Source of the DNA: Pseudomonadota bacterium
GTDB lineage: Bacteria; Pseudomonadota; Gammaproteobacteria; Steroidobacterales; Woeseiaceae
Length of the DNA: 6,454 bases
Reading direction: 5' to 3'
Assembly: GCA_022567775.1 (NCBI GenBank)
Contig: JADFGH010000135.1
Location: 1-6,454, forward strand
Numbering within the stretch: position 1 is the first letter of the stretch; each line of letters begins with the position of its first letter. Below the pieces are notes generated by a model. It saw nothing but the letters and a program-made list of their open reading frames with translations, searched no databases and was not told where the DNA came from. A program made the translations under genes and the position numbers. Positions 1 through 6,356 of the stretch are shown piece after piece.

Positions 1-351
1 GAAGCCGTATTGCGGCGCTCCCAGGTCGGGCTCGTGCAGGCCAGAACCATCAGTTTGCGCAATGTTTCGATTGACACGGAAAACCTGTCAGGCCGGAACG
101 GCGGCGAGGAAATCGTGTTCACACGGCGCGAGATCGAGGTGTTGGCGTATCTCGCGCAAAACTCGGATCGACCCGTTTCGAGAGATGAATTGCTAACAAA
201 AGTATGGGGTTACTCGCGAAACCTCGATATTGAGACACGTACCGTGGACATCCATATCGCGAAACTGCGGCGCAAGATCGAGGCCGACCCCAAAACACCC
301 GAGAATCTGATCACCGTGCGCGGTGCAGGCTACCGGCTCGTGACGCAGTAA
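1..351 (+). CDS. OmpR/PhoB-family response regulator, C-terminal part (5' end outside window)
   Basis: The frame is open from the first base and ends at TAA 349-351, leaving 116 residues of a longer protein. The receiver domain with its phospho-Asp lies outside the window. The first residues (EAVLRR) look like the inter-domain linker. The rest is a winged-helix DNA-binding domain: a short beta segment ending in FTRREIEVLAYLAQN, then the VSRDELLTKVWGY helix, the recognition helix (RTVDIHIAKLRRKIE) and the terminal hairpin wing (ITVRGAGYRLV), all hallmarks of the OmpR/PhoB output domain. Family knowledge: such proteins bind promoter DNA as dimers after phosphorylation. The kinase gene begins 9 bases downstream on the same strand, so the two almost certainly form a cognate pair and one operon. 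Target genes cannot be inferred. The internal TTG at 10 is not the real start, since coding continues upstream. Confidence 0.95.
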   Translation, partial: EAVLRRSQVGLVQARTISLRNVSIDTENLSGRNGGEEIVFTRREIEVLAYLAQNSDRPVSRDELLTKVWGYSRNLDIETRTVDIHIAKLRRKIEADPKTPENLITVRGAGYRLVTQ

Positions 352-360
352 TAGCTTCCG

Positions 361-2592
361 ATGCTGCCGAAATCCCTGATCAAAGGCTTCGACCGCCACC
401 GCTTGCGCAACCTGCTGCTGTTTTTCTTCGCTGCACTCGCCGTGCCGACGGCCGTCCTGATCTGGCAGGCATACAGCCAGCTCAAGTGGGAAGCGTTTCA
501 TCAATACCGTGGCGCTGCCGAAGAATTAACCCGCCGTATCGACGCGCGCCTCATCGACCTGATCGATCAGGCGGACGGGCGTTCTTACGCGGATTACACG
601 TTTCTGGTTGTCACAGGAGATCCGAGTGCCAACTTCCTGCAGCGCTCGCCGCTGTCGGATTACCCGGTGACCGGCGATATGCCGGGCGTGCTCGGTTACT
701 TCCAGGTGGACACGAACGGTGTTTTCAGCACGCCACTGTTGCCGCAAGCCGGTGCCGCGGCCGGCAAGCTCGGCATCGGCGCAGAAGAGTACGGCAAGCG
801 ACAAAATCTCGCGCAGGATATACAGGCCGTGCTCGCCGACAACCGCCTGGTTGAGCACCGACCGGAAACCGAGCCCCGTCCACGCCTGTTTTTCCCGGAC
901 GATGCCGCGCTCGGCGCCGACGCCGGTGAAATCCGCGCAAGCCTGGTCACACAAGAGGCGGAATTGTTTGCAGAGCTGTTGAGTGCCGACAACGAGAGTC
1001 TTGAAGAGCCTGTCGTCGGTGGCTTCGCGGACAGCGCGCCGGCCGACAAAGATGCGGCCGATGCGCTTCAGGCGACGCTGCCGGAACGAGGTGTCGGGAG
1101 CAGGACAAAATACAGGCAGCAGGTGTTCGACGAACTGAATCGACCAAAGACACGTGTTTTCAGGTCTGTAGGCGGCGGCACGATGGCTCGCAACGATCCG
1201 GACGGGCTGGAAAAGCAGCGTCTCAATACGCTTGGAAAGGTCGCCGACTTGAAGCTGGACTACGCCTACCAGAAAAAGAGCGAAGACATCGAGCGTAAAG
1301 AAAATGACGAAATTCGCGACGGACTTACCGCGTCGCCTGCCCGCAGCAAGCGCAGGGAGCAGATTGCACTGCCTGAATCCGTATCGCCCGCAGACGAACG
1401 GGCCGTCGTCAACGGACCGATCGATCTTCGTATCAGCACGTTCGAGAGTGAGGTCGATCCGCTCGAATTCAGTCTGCTCAACAGCGGTCATTTCGTCCTG
1501 TTTCGCAAGGTCTGGCGTGACGGCAATCGATACATTCAGGGCATCCTGATCGACCAGGACGCCTTCATCGCAGGCGTCATCGATGCGGCTTACCGGGAAA
1601 CGGCGGTCGCCGGGATGTCGAATCTGATCGTCGCCTTCAGGGACGATGTCATTCACTCGGTCAGTGGGCGGGCGACCGGCATCAGCTATCCGAGCAGCAG
1701 GGAAGAATTTGACGGTGCACTACTCTATCGCAATCGTTTGTCAGCGCCGCTTGACGGTCTGGAGCTCATATTCAGTATCACGCGCCTGCCGCCCGGGCCT
1801 GGCGCCCGTGTGTTGGGCTGGGTGACGCTGGTGCTGGCGATCGTTTTTGTTGGCGGATTCGTCACACTGTATCGACTGGGTCTGAGCCAGATTAACCTGG
1901 CGCGGCAACAACAGGATTTCGTGTCCGCCGTCAGCCATGAACTCAAGACGCCGCTCACCTCTATTCGTATGTACGGCGAGATGCTCAAGGAGGGCTGGGC
2001 CGACGAGGAGAAACGGCAGAGCTACTACGAGTTCATTCACGACGAGGCGGAGCGACTGACCCGACTGATCTCCAACGTCCTGCAACTCGCGAAGATCACG
2101 AGAAACGAGCCGCAGTTCGACATCAAAGCGGTCAACGTTGGCGAGTTGATGAGTAATATCGATTCGAAAATCTCAAGCCAGGTAAAGCGCGCTGGTTATG
2201 AGCTAAGGATCGAAAGAGACGAACAGGCGGACCAGGCGACGATCAACGTCGATGAAGACTGCTTCGCGCAAATCGTCATCAACCTCGTTGATAACGCGAT
2301 CAAGTTTTCTAAAAAAGCGGACGAGAAGGTGATTGCATTGTCCAGCAACTTGATCGGCAATGGCGAAATCAGGTTTGCTGTCAGGGATTATGGTCCTGGT
2401 GTGCCTAAGGAGCAGATGAAAAAAATCTTCAAGCTCTTTTACCGCTCGGAAAGCGAGCTGACGCGCGAGACCGTCGGCACCGGCATCGGCCTGGCCATCG
2501 TCCACCAGCTCACCGTTGCCATGGGCGGCACAGTCGACGTGGTCAACCTGAAACGGGGCGCGGAGTTTCGAGTGACATTTGTGGCGAGCTGA
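361..2592 (+). CDS. Membrane sensor histidine kinase without HAMP, with large extracytoplasmic sensor
   Basis: 743 residues, and the sensor partner of the preceding response regulator. TM1 is about residues 17-37 and TM2 about 484-504, leaving roughly 445 residues outside the cytoplasm. Both ends of that region look folded (about 40-165, including GYFQVDTNGVFSTPLLP, and about 350-480, including FRKVWRDGNRYIQGILID), while about 170-345 is rich in charged residues and probably extended or coiled. The kinase core follows TM2 almost directly: phospho-acceptor His526 in SAVSHELKTPLTS, N box with Asn641 and Asn645 (INLVDNAIKFS), G1 box D676-G680 (DYGPG), F box (IFKLFYR) and G2 box G706-G710 (GTGIG). 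No HAMP linker fits between residues 505 and 518. ATG 361 is the first possible start, because an in-frame TAG lies at 352-354. There is no clear Shine-Dalgarno, so translational coupling to the regulator is likely. The stimulus is unknown. Confidence 0.95.
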   Translation: MLPKSLIKGFDRHRLRNLLLFFFAALAVPTAVLIWQAYSQLKWEAFHQYRGAAEELTRRIDARLIDLIDQADGRSYADYTFLVVTGDPSANFLQRSPLSDYPVTGDMPGVLGYFQVDTNGVFSTPLLPQAGAAAGKLGIGAEEYGKRQNLAQDIQAVLADNRLVEHRPETEPRPRLFFPDDAALGADAGEIRASLVTQEAELFAELLSADNESLEEPVVGGFADSAPADKDAADALQATLPERGVGSRTKYRQQVFDELNRPKTRVFRSVGGGTMARNDPDGLEKQRLNTLGKVADLKLDYAYQKKSEDIERKENDEIRDGLTASPARSKRREQIALPESVSPADERAVVNGPIDLRISTFESEVDPLEFSLLNSGHFVLFRKVWRDGNRYIQGILIDQDAFIAGVIDAAYRETAVAGMSNLIVAFRDDVIHSVSGRATGISYPSSREEFDGALLYRNRLSAPLDGLELIFSITRLPPGPGARVLGWVTLVLAIVFVGGFVTLYRLGLSQINLARQQQDFVSAVSHELKTPLTSIRMYGEMLKEGWADEEKRQSYYEFIHDEAERLTRLISNVLQLAKITRNEPQFDIKAVNVGELMSNIDSKISSQVKRAGYELRIERDEQADQATINVDEDCFAQIVINLVDNAIKFSKKADEKVIALSSNLIGNGEIRFAVRDYGPGVPKEQMKKIFKLFYRSESELTRETVGTGIGLAIVHQLTVAMGGTVDVVNLKRGAEFRVTFVAS

Positions 2593-2603
2593 CGGCACTA
2601 TGA

Positions 2604-3128
2604 TTACCTGAATCCGACGGACTCCCGGCGTTGCCACCGGTCATCAACGCCATTCGTTATGAAAAGGAGCGACAACTTCTGGTACTCGACGGCAGCCACC
2701 TGGTCGTACGAGACCAGTGCCATCACATCTACGCCGTACAAGCGGGCAACTTGCTGCATCCCGTCGAAGCCCGTGCTGGAGCGCAGGTACGTATCAGGAA
2801 TCACTTCAATGTGGTCAATGTACTCGCGTTCAATGAAGGCCGCCTTGACGTCATTCAGAAGCTCTGTTTTCGTTGCTTCGGAAATTGCCGTGGTCGACAC
2901 ATGCCGGCTGGGCACGAATGCAATGCCTACGCGCAGTGGAAGGTTCAGATGCGGAATGGATACGGGTGCTTCGGGCGGTGCTTCGCCTTTAGGGTACAGA
3001 TAGTCAACCAGGCTGCTCGAGACACCTTCTCGCATACGCTGAGACTCTCCAAGTTGCCAGAATGACGTGCAACCTGACAGGCAAACCACAACCGACAAGA
3101 CTACGAATCGATACATGGTCGATTTCAT
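2604..3128 (-). pseudogene. Rhombotarget-type lipoprotein, C-terminally truncated (probable remnant)
   Basis: An open frame of 174 residues from ATG 3126-3128 to TAA 2604-2606. The start is supported by AGGAG (plus-strand 3136-3140) seven bases upstream. The N-terminus is a lipoprotein signal peptide with a hydrophobic stretch and lipobox LSGC. Cys20 would be lipidated, and Thr at +2 gives no inner-membrane retention signal, so outer-membrane sorting is expected. The body carries blocks I recall from the rhombotarget lipoprotein family: RMREGVSSSLVDYLYPKGE (about 32-49), LPLRVGIAFVPS (about 63-74), EATKTELLNDVKAAF, IEVIPDTYLRSSTGF and MQQVARLYGVDVMALVSYDQVA. Similarity seems to stop around residue 156, and the tail is unrelated. 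From memory, the family continues well beyond this point and ends in a GlyGly-CTERM rhombosortase target, absent here. Neither of the other two frames restores the missing part nearby, so deletion is likelier than a frameshift. It could still be expressed as a short lipoprotein. Confidence 0.7.
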
Positions 3129-3135
3129 CGAAGTA

Positions 3136-3141
3136 CTCCTC
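3136..3141 (-). promoter_or_regulatory. Ribosome binding site for the lipoprotein gene
   Basis: On the minus strand the sequence reads GAGGAG, with the AGGAG core separated by seven bases from ATG 3126-3128. It decides the start: the same frame stays open upstream to about 3407, but that extension would bury the signal peptide and lipobox inside the protein. Confidence 0.75.
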
Positions 3142-3332
3142 GCTAGATCGCTGTACACGAATGTGCCTCTTACCAATCGGCTCACTTCCCGCTCCCGGAC
3201 TGGAAAGAGAGTGAGAACAGCATCGGCATGAGGCGGTGACAAGAACCGATGATTTCGCGATGTTTGCGTGAGGATTTGCTGGTCGCCGCAGAGATAACCA
3301 GCGATGAATATGCGGGCGGCAAAGTGGAGGAG

Positions 3333-3393
3333 TGGGGTCGCACTGAGCCGGAGGTCGAATCGGGGTTTATCGGAGTTATGTGGCTCGACCCCA
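3333..3393. repeat. Bulged inverted repeat A (GGGGTC/GACCCC type)
   Basis: TGGGGTC (3333-3339) and GAGCC (3345-3349) together are the exact reverse complement of GGCTCGACCCCA (3382-3393). This gives 12 base pairs with a five-base bulge (GCACT, 3340-3344) on the left arm and a 32-base loop. The GGGGTC...GACCCC ends recall the REP-like palindromes linked to IS200-type tyrosine transposases in gammaproteobacteria, but that link is inference. A structured RNA or a regulator site is equally open. Confidence 0.5.
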
Positions 3394-3417
3394 ATTCCAG
3401 TCTTCAATCGTTACGTC

Positions 3418-3480
3418 ATCGGTATGGCCGGCGTGGACGGGTCATCGCCAAGGTCATAGGACGTTGGACCCGATACCGAT
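3418..3480. repeat. Bulged inverted repeat B upstream of formate dehydrogenase
   Basis: The continuous right arm GACCCGATACCGAT (3467-3480) is fully complementary to ATCGGTAT (3418-3425) plus CGGGTC (3438-3443), making 14 base pairs with a 12-base bulge on the left arm and a 23-base loop. It lies just upstream of, and reaches into, the region where a -35 element for the next gene would sit. It could therefore be an operator or a repeat-derived element rather than part of the transcript. Confidence 0.45.
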
Positions 3481-3495
3481 CCGTCAACCAGCGAC

Positions 3496-3501
3496 TATAC
3501 T
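3496..3501 (+). promoter_or_regulatory. Tentative -10 element for the formate dehydrogenase gene
   Basis: TATACT differs from the sigma-70 consensus TATAAT at one position and lies about 150 bases before the start codon. No good -35 is found 16-18 bases upstream. TTGGAC at 3464-3469 is 26 bases away, which is too far. If real, the promoter probably needs an activator, and inverted repeat B would sit in the right place for one. Weak evidence. Confidence 0.25.
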
Positions 3502-3527
3502 TAGGTCACCAGCAACACCGATTCAGC

Positions 3528-3539
3528 CAGACTTGTCTG
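3528..3539. promoter_or_regulatory. Palindrome CAGACTTGTCTG, possible operator
   Basis: Two five-base arms, CAGAC and GTCTG, flank a TT centre. The site lies 27 bases after the tentative -10 element, so about +20 relative to a predicted transcription start, where a bound repressor would block elongation. No known regulator consensus was recognised, and a palindrome this short can arise by chance. Confidence 0.25.
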
Positions 3540-3635
3540 AAGAGGGGACGGAAATATCACGAGTCCTTGCTTGCTCCGAGAAGCCACGGCAGACTCCCCG
3601 CAGGACATTCAGGCAGCCAGGCTGCGGCACAGCAC

Positions 3636-3641
3636 AAGGAG
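3636..3641 (+). promoter_or_regulatory. Ribosome binding site for formate dehydrogenase
   Basis: AAGGAG ends ten bases before ATG 3652-3654. It settles the start: the frame also stays open upstream to an ATG at 3571, but the 27 extra residues are not expected in the family and no ribosome site precedes them. Confidence 0.75.
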
Positions 3642-3651
3642 ACAAAAAATA

Positions 3652-4875
3652 ATGAACGGGCCTAACGTGAAACGCAAGATCGTATGCGTGCTCTATGACG
3701 ACCCTGCAGAAGGTTATCCGCCGAAATATGCGCGCGATGGAATTCCAACGCTAACCGGGTATCCAGATGGACAGTCGATGCCTTCGCCGAGTGCTATCGA
3801 TTTTTCCCCTGGCGACCTCCTCGGTTGTGTCTCAGGGGAGCTTGGATTACGAAGCTTTCTGGAAGATCGTGGTCACACGTTCGTCGTGATGTCCGACAAG
3901 GACGGCACAGATTCGGTGTTCGAGAAGGAACTAGTTGATGCTGACGTAGTGATTTCTCAGCCATTCTGGCCCGCGTACCTGACGGCCGAACGGATTGCGA
4001 AGGCGACCAACCTCAAGATGGCAATCACGGCCGGGATCGGCTCGGACCATGTTGATCTGCAGGCAGCGATCGACAACAACATGACGGTATGCGAAGTCAC
4101 CTTTTGCAACAGCATCAGCGTTTCGGAGCACACCGTCATGATGATCCTGGCGCTGGTGCGCGACTACATCCCGCAGTACGGCTGGGTAATCAAGGGTGGC
4201 TGGAACATCGCGGACGCAGTTACCAGGTCCTACGATGTCGAAGGCATGAGTATCGGTATCCTCGCCTCCGGGCGAATTGGTTTGGCAGTGCTCAAGCGCA
4301 TGAAGCCATTTGATGTGGCACTTCACTACACCGATCGACACAGACTATCGGCAGAGGTCGAAAAAGAGCTCGGGCTTACCTTCCACAAGGATGTGGAATC
4401 GTTGGTGCAGGTCAGCGACGTGTTGAGCATTCATTGCCCGCTTCATCCGGAGACAGAACATCTTTTCGATGAGAAATTGATCGGCAAGATGAAGCGTGGT
4501 TCCTATATCGTCAATACGGCCCGGGGAAAAATCTGTGATCGGGATGCCATTGCAAGTGCGCTGCAGAGCGGCCACCTGGCGGGCTATGCTGGCGATGTAT
4601 GGTTCCCGCAGCCGCCGCCCAAGGACCATCCGTGGCGCAGCATGCCCCACCACGCGATGACACCGCACACGTCCGGAACGTCGCTTTCGGCTCAGGCCCG
4701 ATACGCCGCAGGTGTCAGGGAGATTCTGGAGTGCTGGTTCGATGGCAAACCGATAAGGGATGAATATTTGATCGTTCAAGGCGGAAAACTGGCCGGCGCG
4801 GGCGCACATTCATACAGCGAAGGAGACGCCACTGGCGGATCGGATGAGGCCGCCCAGTTCAAGACCGGGGATTAA
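3652..4875 (+). CDS. fdh: NAD+-dependent formate dehydrogenase
   Basis: 407 residues. Oxidises formate to CO2 with reduction of NAD+ to NADH (EC 1.17.1.9), as a metal-free, soluble, dimeric cytoplasmic enzyme of the D-2-hydroxyacid dehydrogenase superfamily. The sequence closely follows the Pseudomonas sp. 101 enzyme as I recall it, with a constant +7 offset: Pro104-Phe105 and Ile129 (formate pocket), Asn153 (CNSIS motif), the Rossmann motif A205-S-G207-R-I-G210, Asp228 in HYTDRH (binds the adenine ribose and favours NAD+), Arg291 in NTARGK (substrate carboxylate), Gln320 in WFPQP and His339 in PHTSGT (catalytic His, with Gln320). Cys152 and Cys262, matching the reactive cysteines of the reference, are kept. 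The C-terminal GAHSYSEGDATGGSDEAAQF signature is present, so the gene is full length; the seven-residue N-terminal extension is minor. No gene for molybdenum-type FDH accessories is nearby, as expected. The next gene on the same strand begins 138 bases later. Confidence 0.97.
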   Translation: MNGPNVKRKIVCVLYDDPAEGYPPKYARDGIPTLTGYPDGQSMPSPSAIDFSPGDLLGCVSGELGLRSFLEDRGHTFVVMSDKDGTDSVFEKELVDADVVISQPFWPAYLTAERIAKATNLKMAITAGIGSDHVDLQAAIDNNMTVCEVTFCNSISVSEHTVMMILALVRDYIPQYGWVIKGGWNIADAVTRSYDVEGMSIGILASGRIGLAVLKRMKPFDVALHYTDRHRLSAEVEKELGLTFHKDVESLVQVSDVLSIHCPLHPETEHLFDEKLIGKMKRGSYIVNTARGKICDRDAIASALQSGHLAGYAGDVWFPQPPPKDHPWRSMPHHAMTPHTSGTSLSAQARYAAGVREILECWFDGKPIRDEYLIVQGGKLAGAGAHSYSEGDATGGSDEAAQFKTGD

Positions 4876-5013
4876 AGACAGAACGACGAGGACAAAGACC
4901 TGCGGTGACAGCTTAAGTTACGGCTGCTCCCTATCGCTGCTTGACACGTCAGGTGCTGGTTGTTCCGGTGCGGCCGGCGCCAGCGACTCCCGGTGCCGCT
5001 GCATTGGATCCTC

Positions 5014-6033
5014 ATGAAGGCAATGCTCCTCACGCGAATTGCGTCATTGCAGGACAATCCTGAACCGCTGACGCTTAAGGATATTCCCGTTCCGGAACCG
5101 GCGCACGATGAGATTCTGATCCGGGTCAGTGCCTGTGGTGTTTGCCACACCGAATTGGACGAGATCGAAGGCCGAACGCCACCGCCGGTATTGCCCGTGG
5201 TCCCGGGCCATGAAGTCATAGGGCGGGTTGCTGAGACAGGCGATCGTGTTACGCGACACGATATCGGCGATCGTGTCGGCGTGGGATGGATTTTCAAATC
5301 AACCGGCGACGACAATGAAAACATCAGCGACGAATTCGTTGCCACGGGTCGTGATGCCAACGGCGGCTATGCCGAGTACATGACCGTACACGAGCGCTAC
5401 GCGTATCGTATTCCCGATTGCTTCAGCGACTACGAGGCCGCTCCGCTGTTATGTGCAGGCAGTGTCGGCTATCGCGCACTCAAACTCACGAACATACGGA
5501 ACGGTGACATTCTGGGCCTGACAGGCTTCGGCGGGTCTGGCCATCTGGTATTGCAGCTGGCCCGGTATCTGTACCCTGAAACCCCTGTTTACGTTTTTGC
5601 TCGCAGCCCTGAGGAGCGCAAATTTGCAATCGAATTAGGCGCGACCTGGACTGGTGACACGGGTGACAAGCCACCGGAGCATCCGCACGCCATCATCGAT
5701 ACGACACCGGCGTGGCGTCCGGTACTTGCTGCCCTGAAATGCCTGCGCCCCGGTGGGCGACTCGTCATCAATGCGATTCGTAAAGAAGATGGGGATAAAT
5801 CTATGATGGCCGATATCGACTATGCGGAGCACCTCTGGCAGGAGAAAGAACTGAAAACCGTCGCCAACGTCACGAGCCATGACATCAAAGCTTTCCTTGA
5901 GGTCACTGCTGCGGCGGGCATCCGACCCGAGGTGCAGGTCTACCGGCTCGACGAAGCCAACAAAGCGTTGCATGAGCTGCGTGCCGGTCACGTACGCGGC
6001 GCCAAGGTGCTCGCGATTGGGGGCGGTGACTGA
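5014..6033 (+). CDS. Zinc-type medium-chain alcohol dehydrogenase lacking the structural-zinc lobe
   Basis: 339 residues, of the MDR alcohol dehydrogenase type. The N-terminal GroES-like catalytic domain has the expected zinc ligands Cys44 (CGVCHTEL), His66-Glu67 (VPGHEV) and Cys147 (PLLCAG), and Thr46 in the proton-relay position. The Rossmann domain has GFGGSGH at 171-177. Full-length members carry four structural-zinc cysteines between GDRVGVGW and GGYAEY, typically CGxCxxCxxGxENLC. Here that stretch (residues 93-112) reads IFKSTGDDNENISDEFVATG, with no cysteine and about eight residues shorter. The C-terminus (HVRGAKVLAI) is intact. At the end of the second Rossmann strand the residues are Ala-Arg-Ser (VFARSPEER) rather than Asp, which suggests NADP(H) tolerance or preference (inference). 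ATG 5014 matches the family N-terminus (MKAMLLTR). Its ribosome site is weak (GGAT). A TTG at 4960 would add 18 unconvincing residues. The substrate is unknown; it is probably co-transcribed with formate dehydrogenase. Confidence 0.92.
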   Translation: MKAMLLTRIASLQDNPEPLTLKDIPVPEPAHDEILIRVSACGVCHTELDEIEGRTPPPVLPVVPGHEVIGRVAETGDRVTRHDIGDRVGVGWIFKSTGDDNENISDEFVATGRDANGGYAEYMTVHERYAYRIPDCFSDYEAAPLLCAGSVGYRALKLTNIRNGDILGLTGFGGSGHLVLQLARYLYPETPVYVFARSPEERKFAIELGATWTGDTGDKPPEHPHAIIDTTPAWRPVLAALKCLRPGGRLVINAIRKEDGDKSMMADIDYAEHLWQEKELKTVANVTSHDIKAFLEVTAAAGIRPEVQVYRLDEANKALHELRAGHVRGAKVLAIGGGD

Positions 6034-6356
6034 CGGACTGACTGTTGATCACTGGGTTCACTCACCCGAGTTGGCCCAGCGTAATTGTGCAAGCGCAACG
6101 AAGAAAGCAAACGTTGCAAATGAGAAAGGCATATGGCATCGATTTATTGGCAATACCATGGTTCCAATAGAGTTTTTGCGCCCTACAACCACCCCATAAA
6201 GTCGGCCTGACTCACACAAAAGAGTCTCCGGAATACCCGGGGCGGTTCTATACCCCGCCGAGCTTGCCCTGTGACAGATCATTGTTTCTCAAATTCTGAA
6301 GCCGTTTGAGTCTCGGCTAGGTAGAATCCGGGACCAAGGACTACGCTGGAGCAGAC
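6034..6356. other. Intergenic interval with small inverted repeats, no convincing gene
   Basis: These 323 bases hold no protein I can support. Small inverted repeats are GCAACG (6095-6100) with CGTTGC (6112-6117), loop 11, and two mutually exclusive pairings, CGGGG (6238-6242)/CCCCG (6253-6257) and GGCGG (6241-6245)/CCGCC (6255-6259). None is followed by a T-tract, so none is called an intrinsic terminator. The promoter of the next gene should lie at the right end; TAGAAT at 6322-6327 is a possible -10 without a good -35. Confidence 0.5.

Larger units (their letters stand above)
3129..3651. other. Non-coding interval between divergent lipoprotein and formate dehydrogenase genes
   Basis: This interval of 523 bases separates two divergently transcribed genes. 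No open frame in it looks like a protein: the ones present lack ribosome sites and their products resemble nothing I know. It should contain the promoters of both flanking genes. I see two large bulged inverted repeats (3333-3393 and 3418-3480), an 11-12 base palindrome (3528-3539), a tentative -10 element (3496-3501) and the Shine-Dalgarno of the downstream gene (3636-3641). No sigma-54 type -24/-12 pair was recognised. Confidence 0.6.

Noticed and set aside
526..1656. Long open frame on the minus strand (376 codons)
   Set aside because: It lies wholly antisense to the histidine kinase gene, has no recognisable domain and no ribosome site. Long antisense frames are common opposite GC-rich genes.
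2604..2663. Simple frameshift as the cause of the lipoprotein truncation
   Set aside because: Reading the other two frames across this stretch soon meets stop codons and does not restore family-like sequence, so a deletion or rearrangement fits better.
3129..3407. Upstream extension of the lipoprotein frame to an ATG at 3407
   Set aside because: It would bury the signal peptide and lipobox inside the protein. The ATG at 3128 has a good ribosome site and a proper lipoprotein N-terminus.
3571..3651. Earlier start for formate dehydrogenase adding 27 residues
   Set aside because: The strong AAGGAG at 3636-3641 and the known family N-terminus (KRKIVCVLYDDP) support ATG 3652.
4941..4969. TTGACA at 4941-4946 as a -35 element for the alcohol dehydrogenase
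   Set aside because: The bases 16-18 further downstream (around TCCGGT) do not resemble a -10 element, so this perfect hexamer alone is probably chance.
6236..6260. GC-rich hairpin as an intrinsic terminator after the alcohol dehydrogenase
   Set aside because: The stems are only five base pairs with loops of 9-10 bases, the alternative pairings compete, and no T-tract follows; it is also about 200 bases past the stop codon.
6058..6282. Minus-strand frame of 74 codons with a hydrophobic C-terminal stretch
   Set aside because: No clear ribosome site or promoter, no familiar sequence, and no coding-like composition. The hydrophobic run (FSFATFAFFVALA) is not enough to call a membrane peptide.
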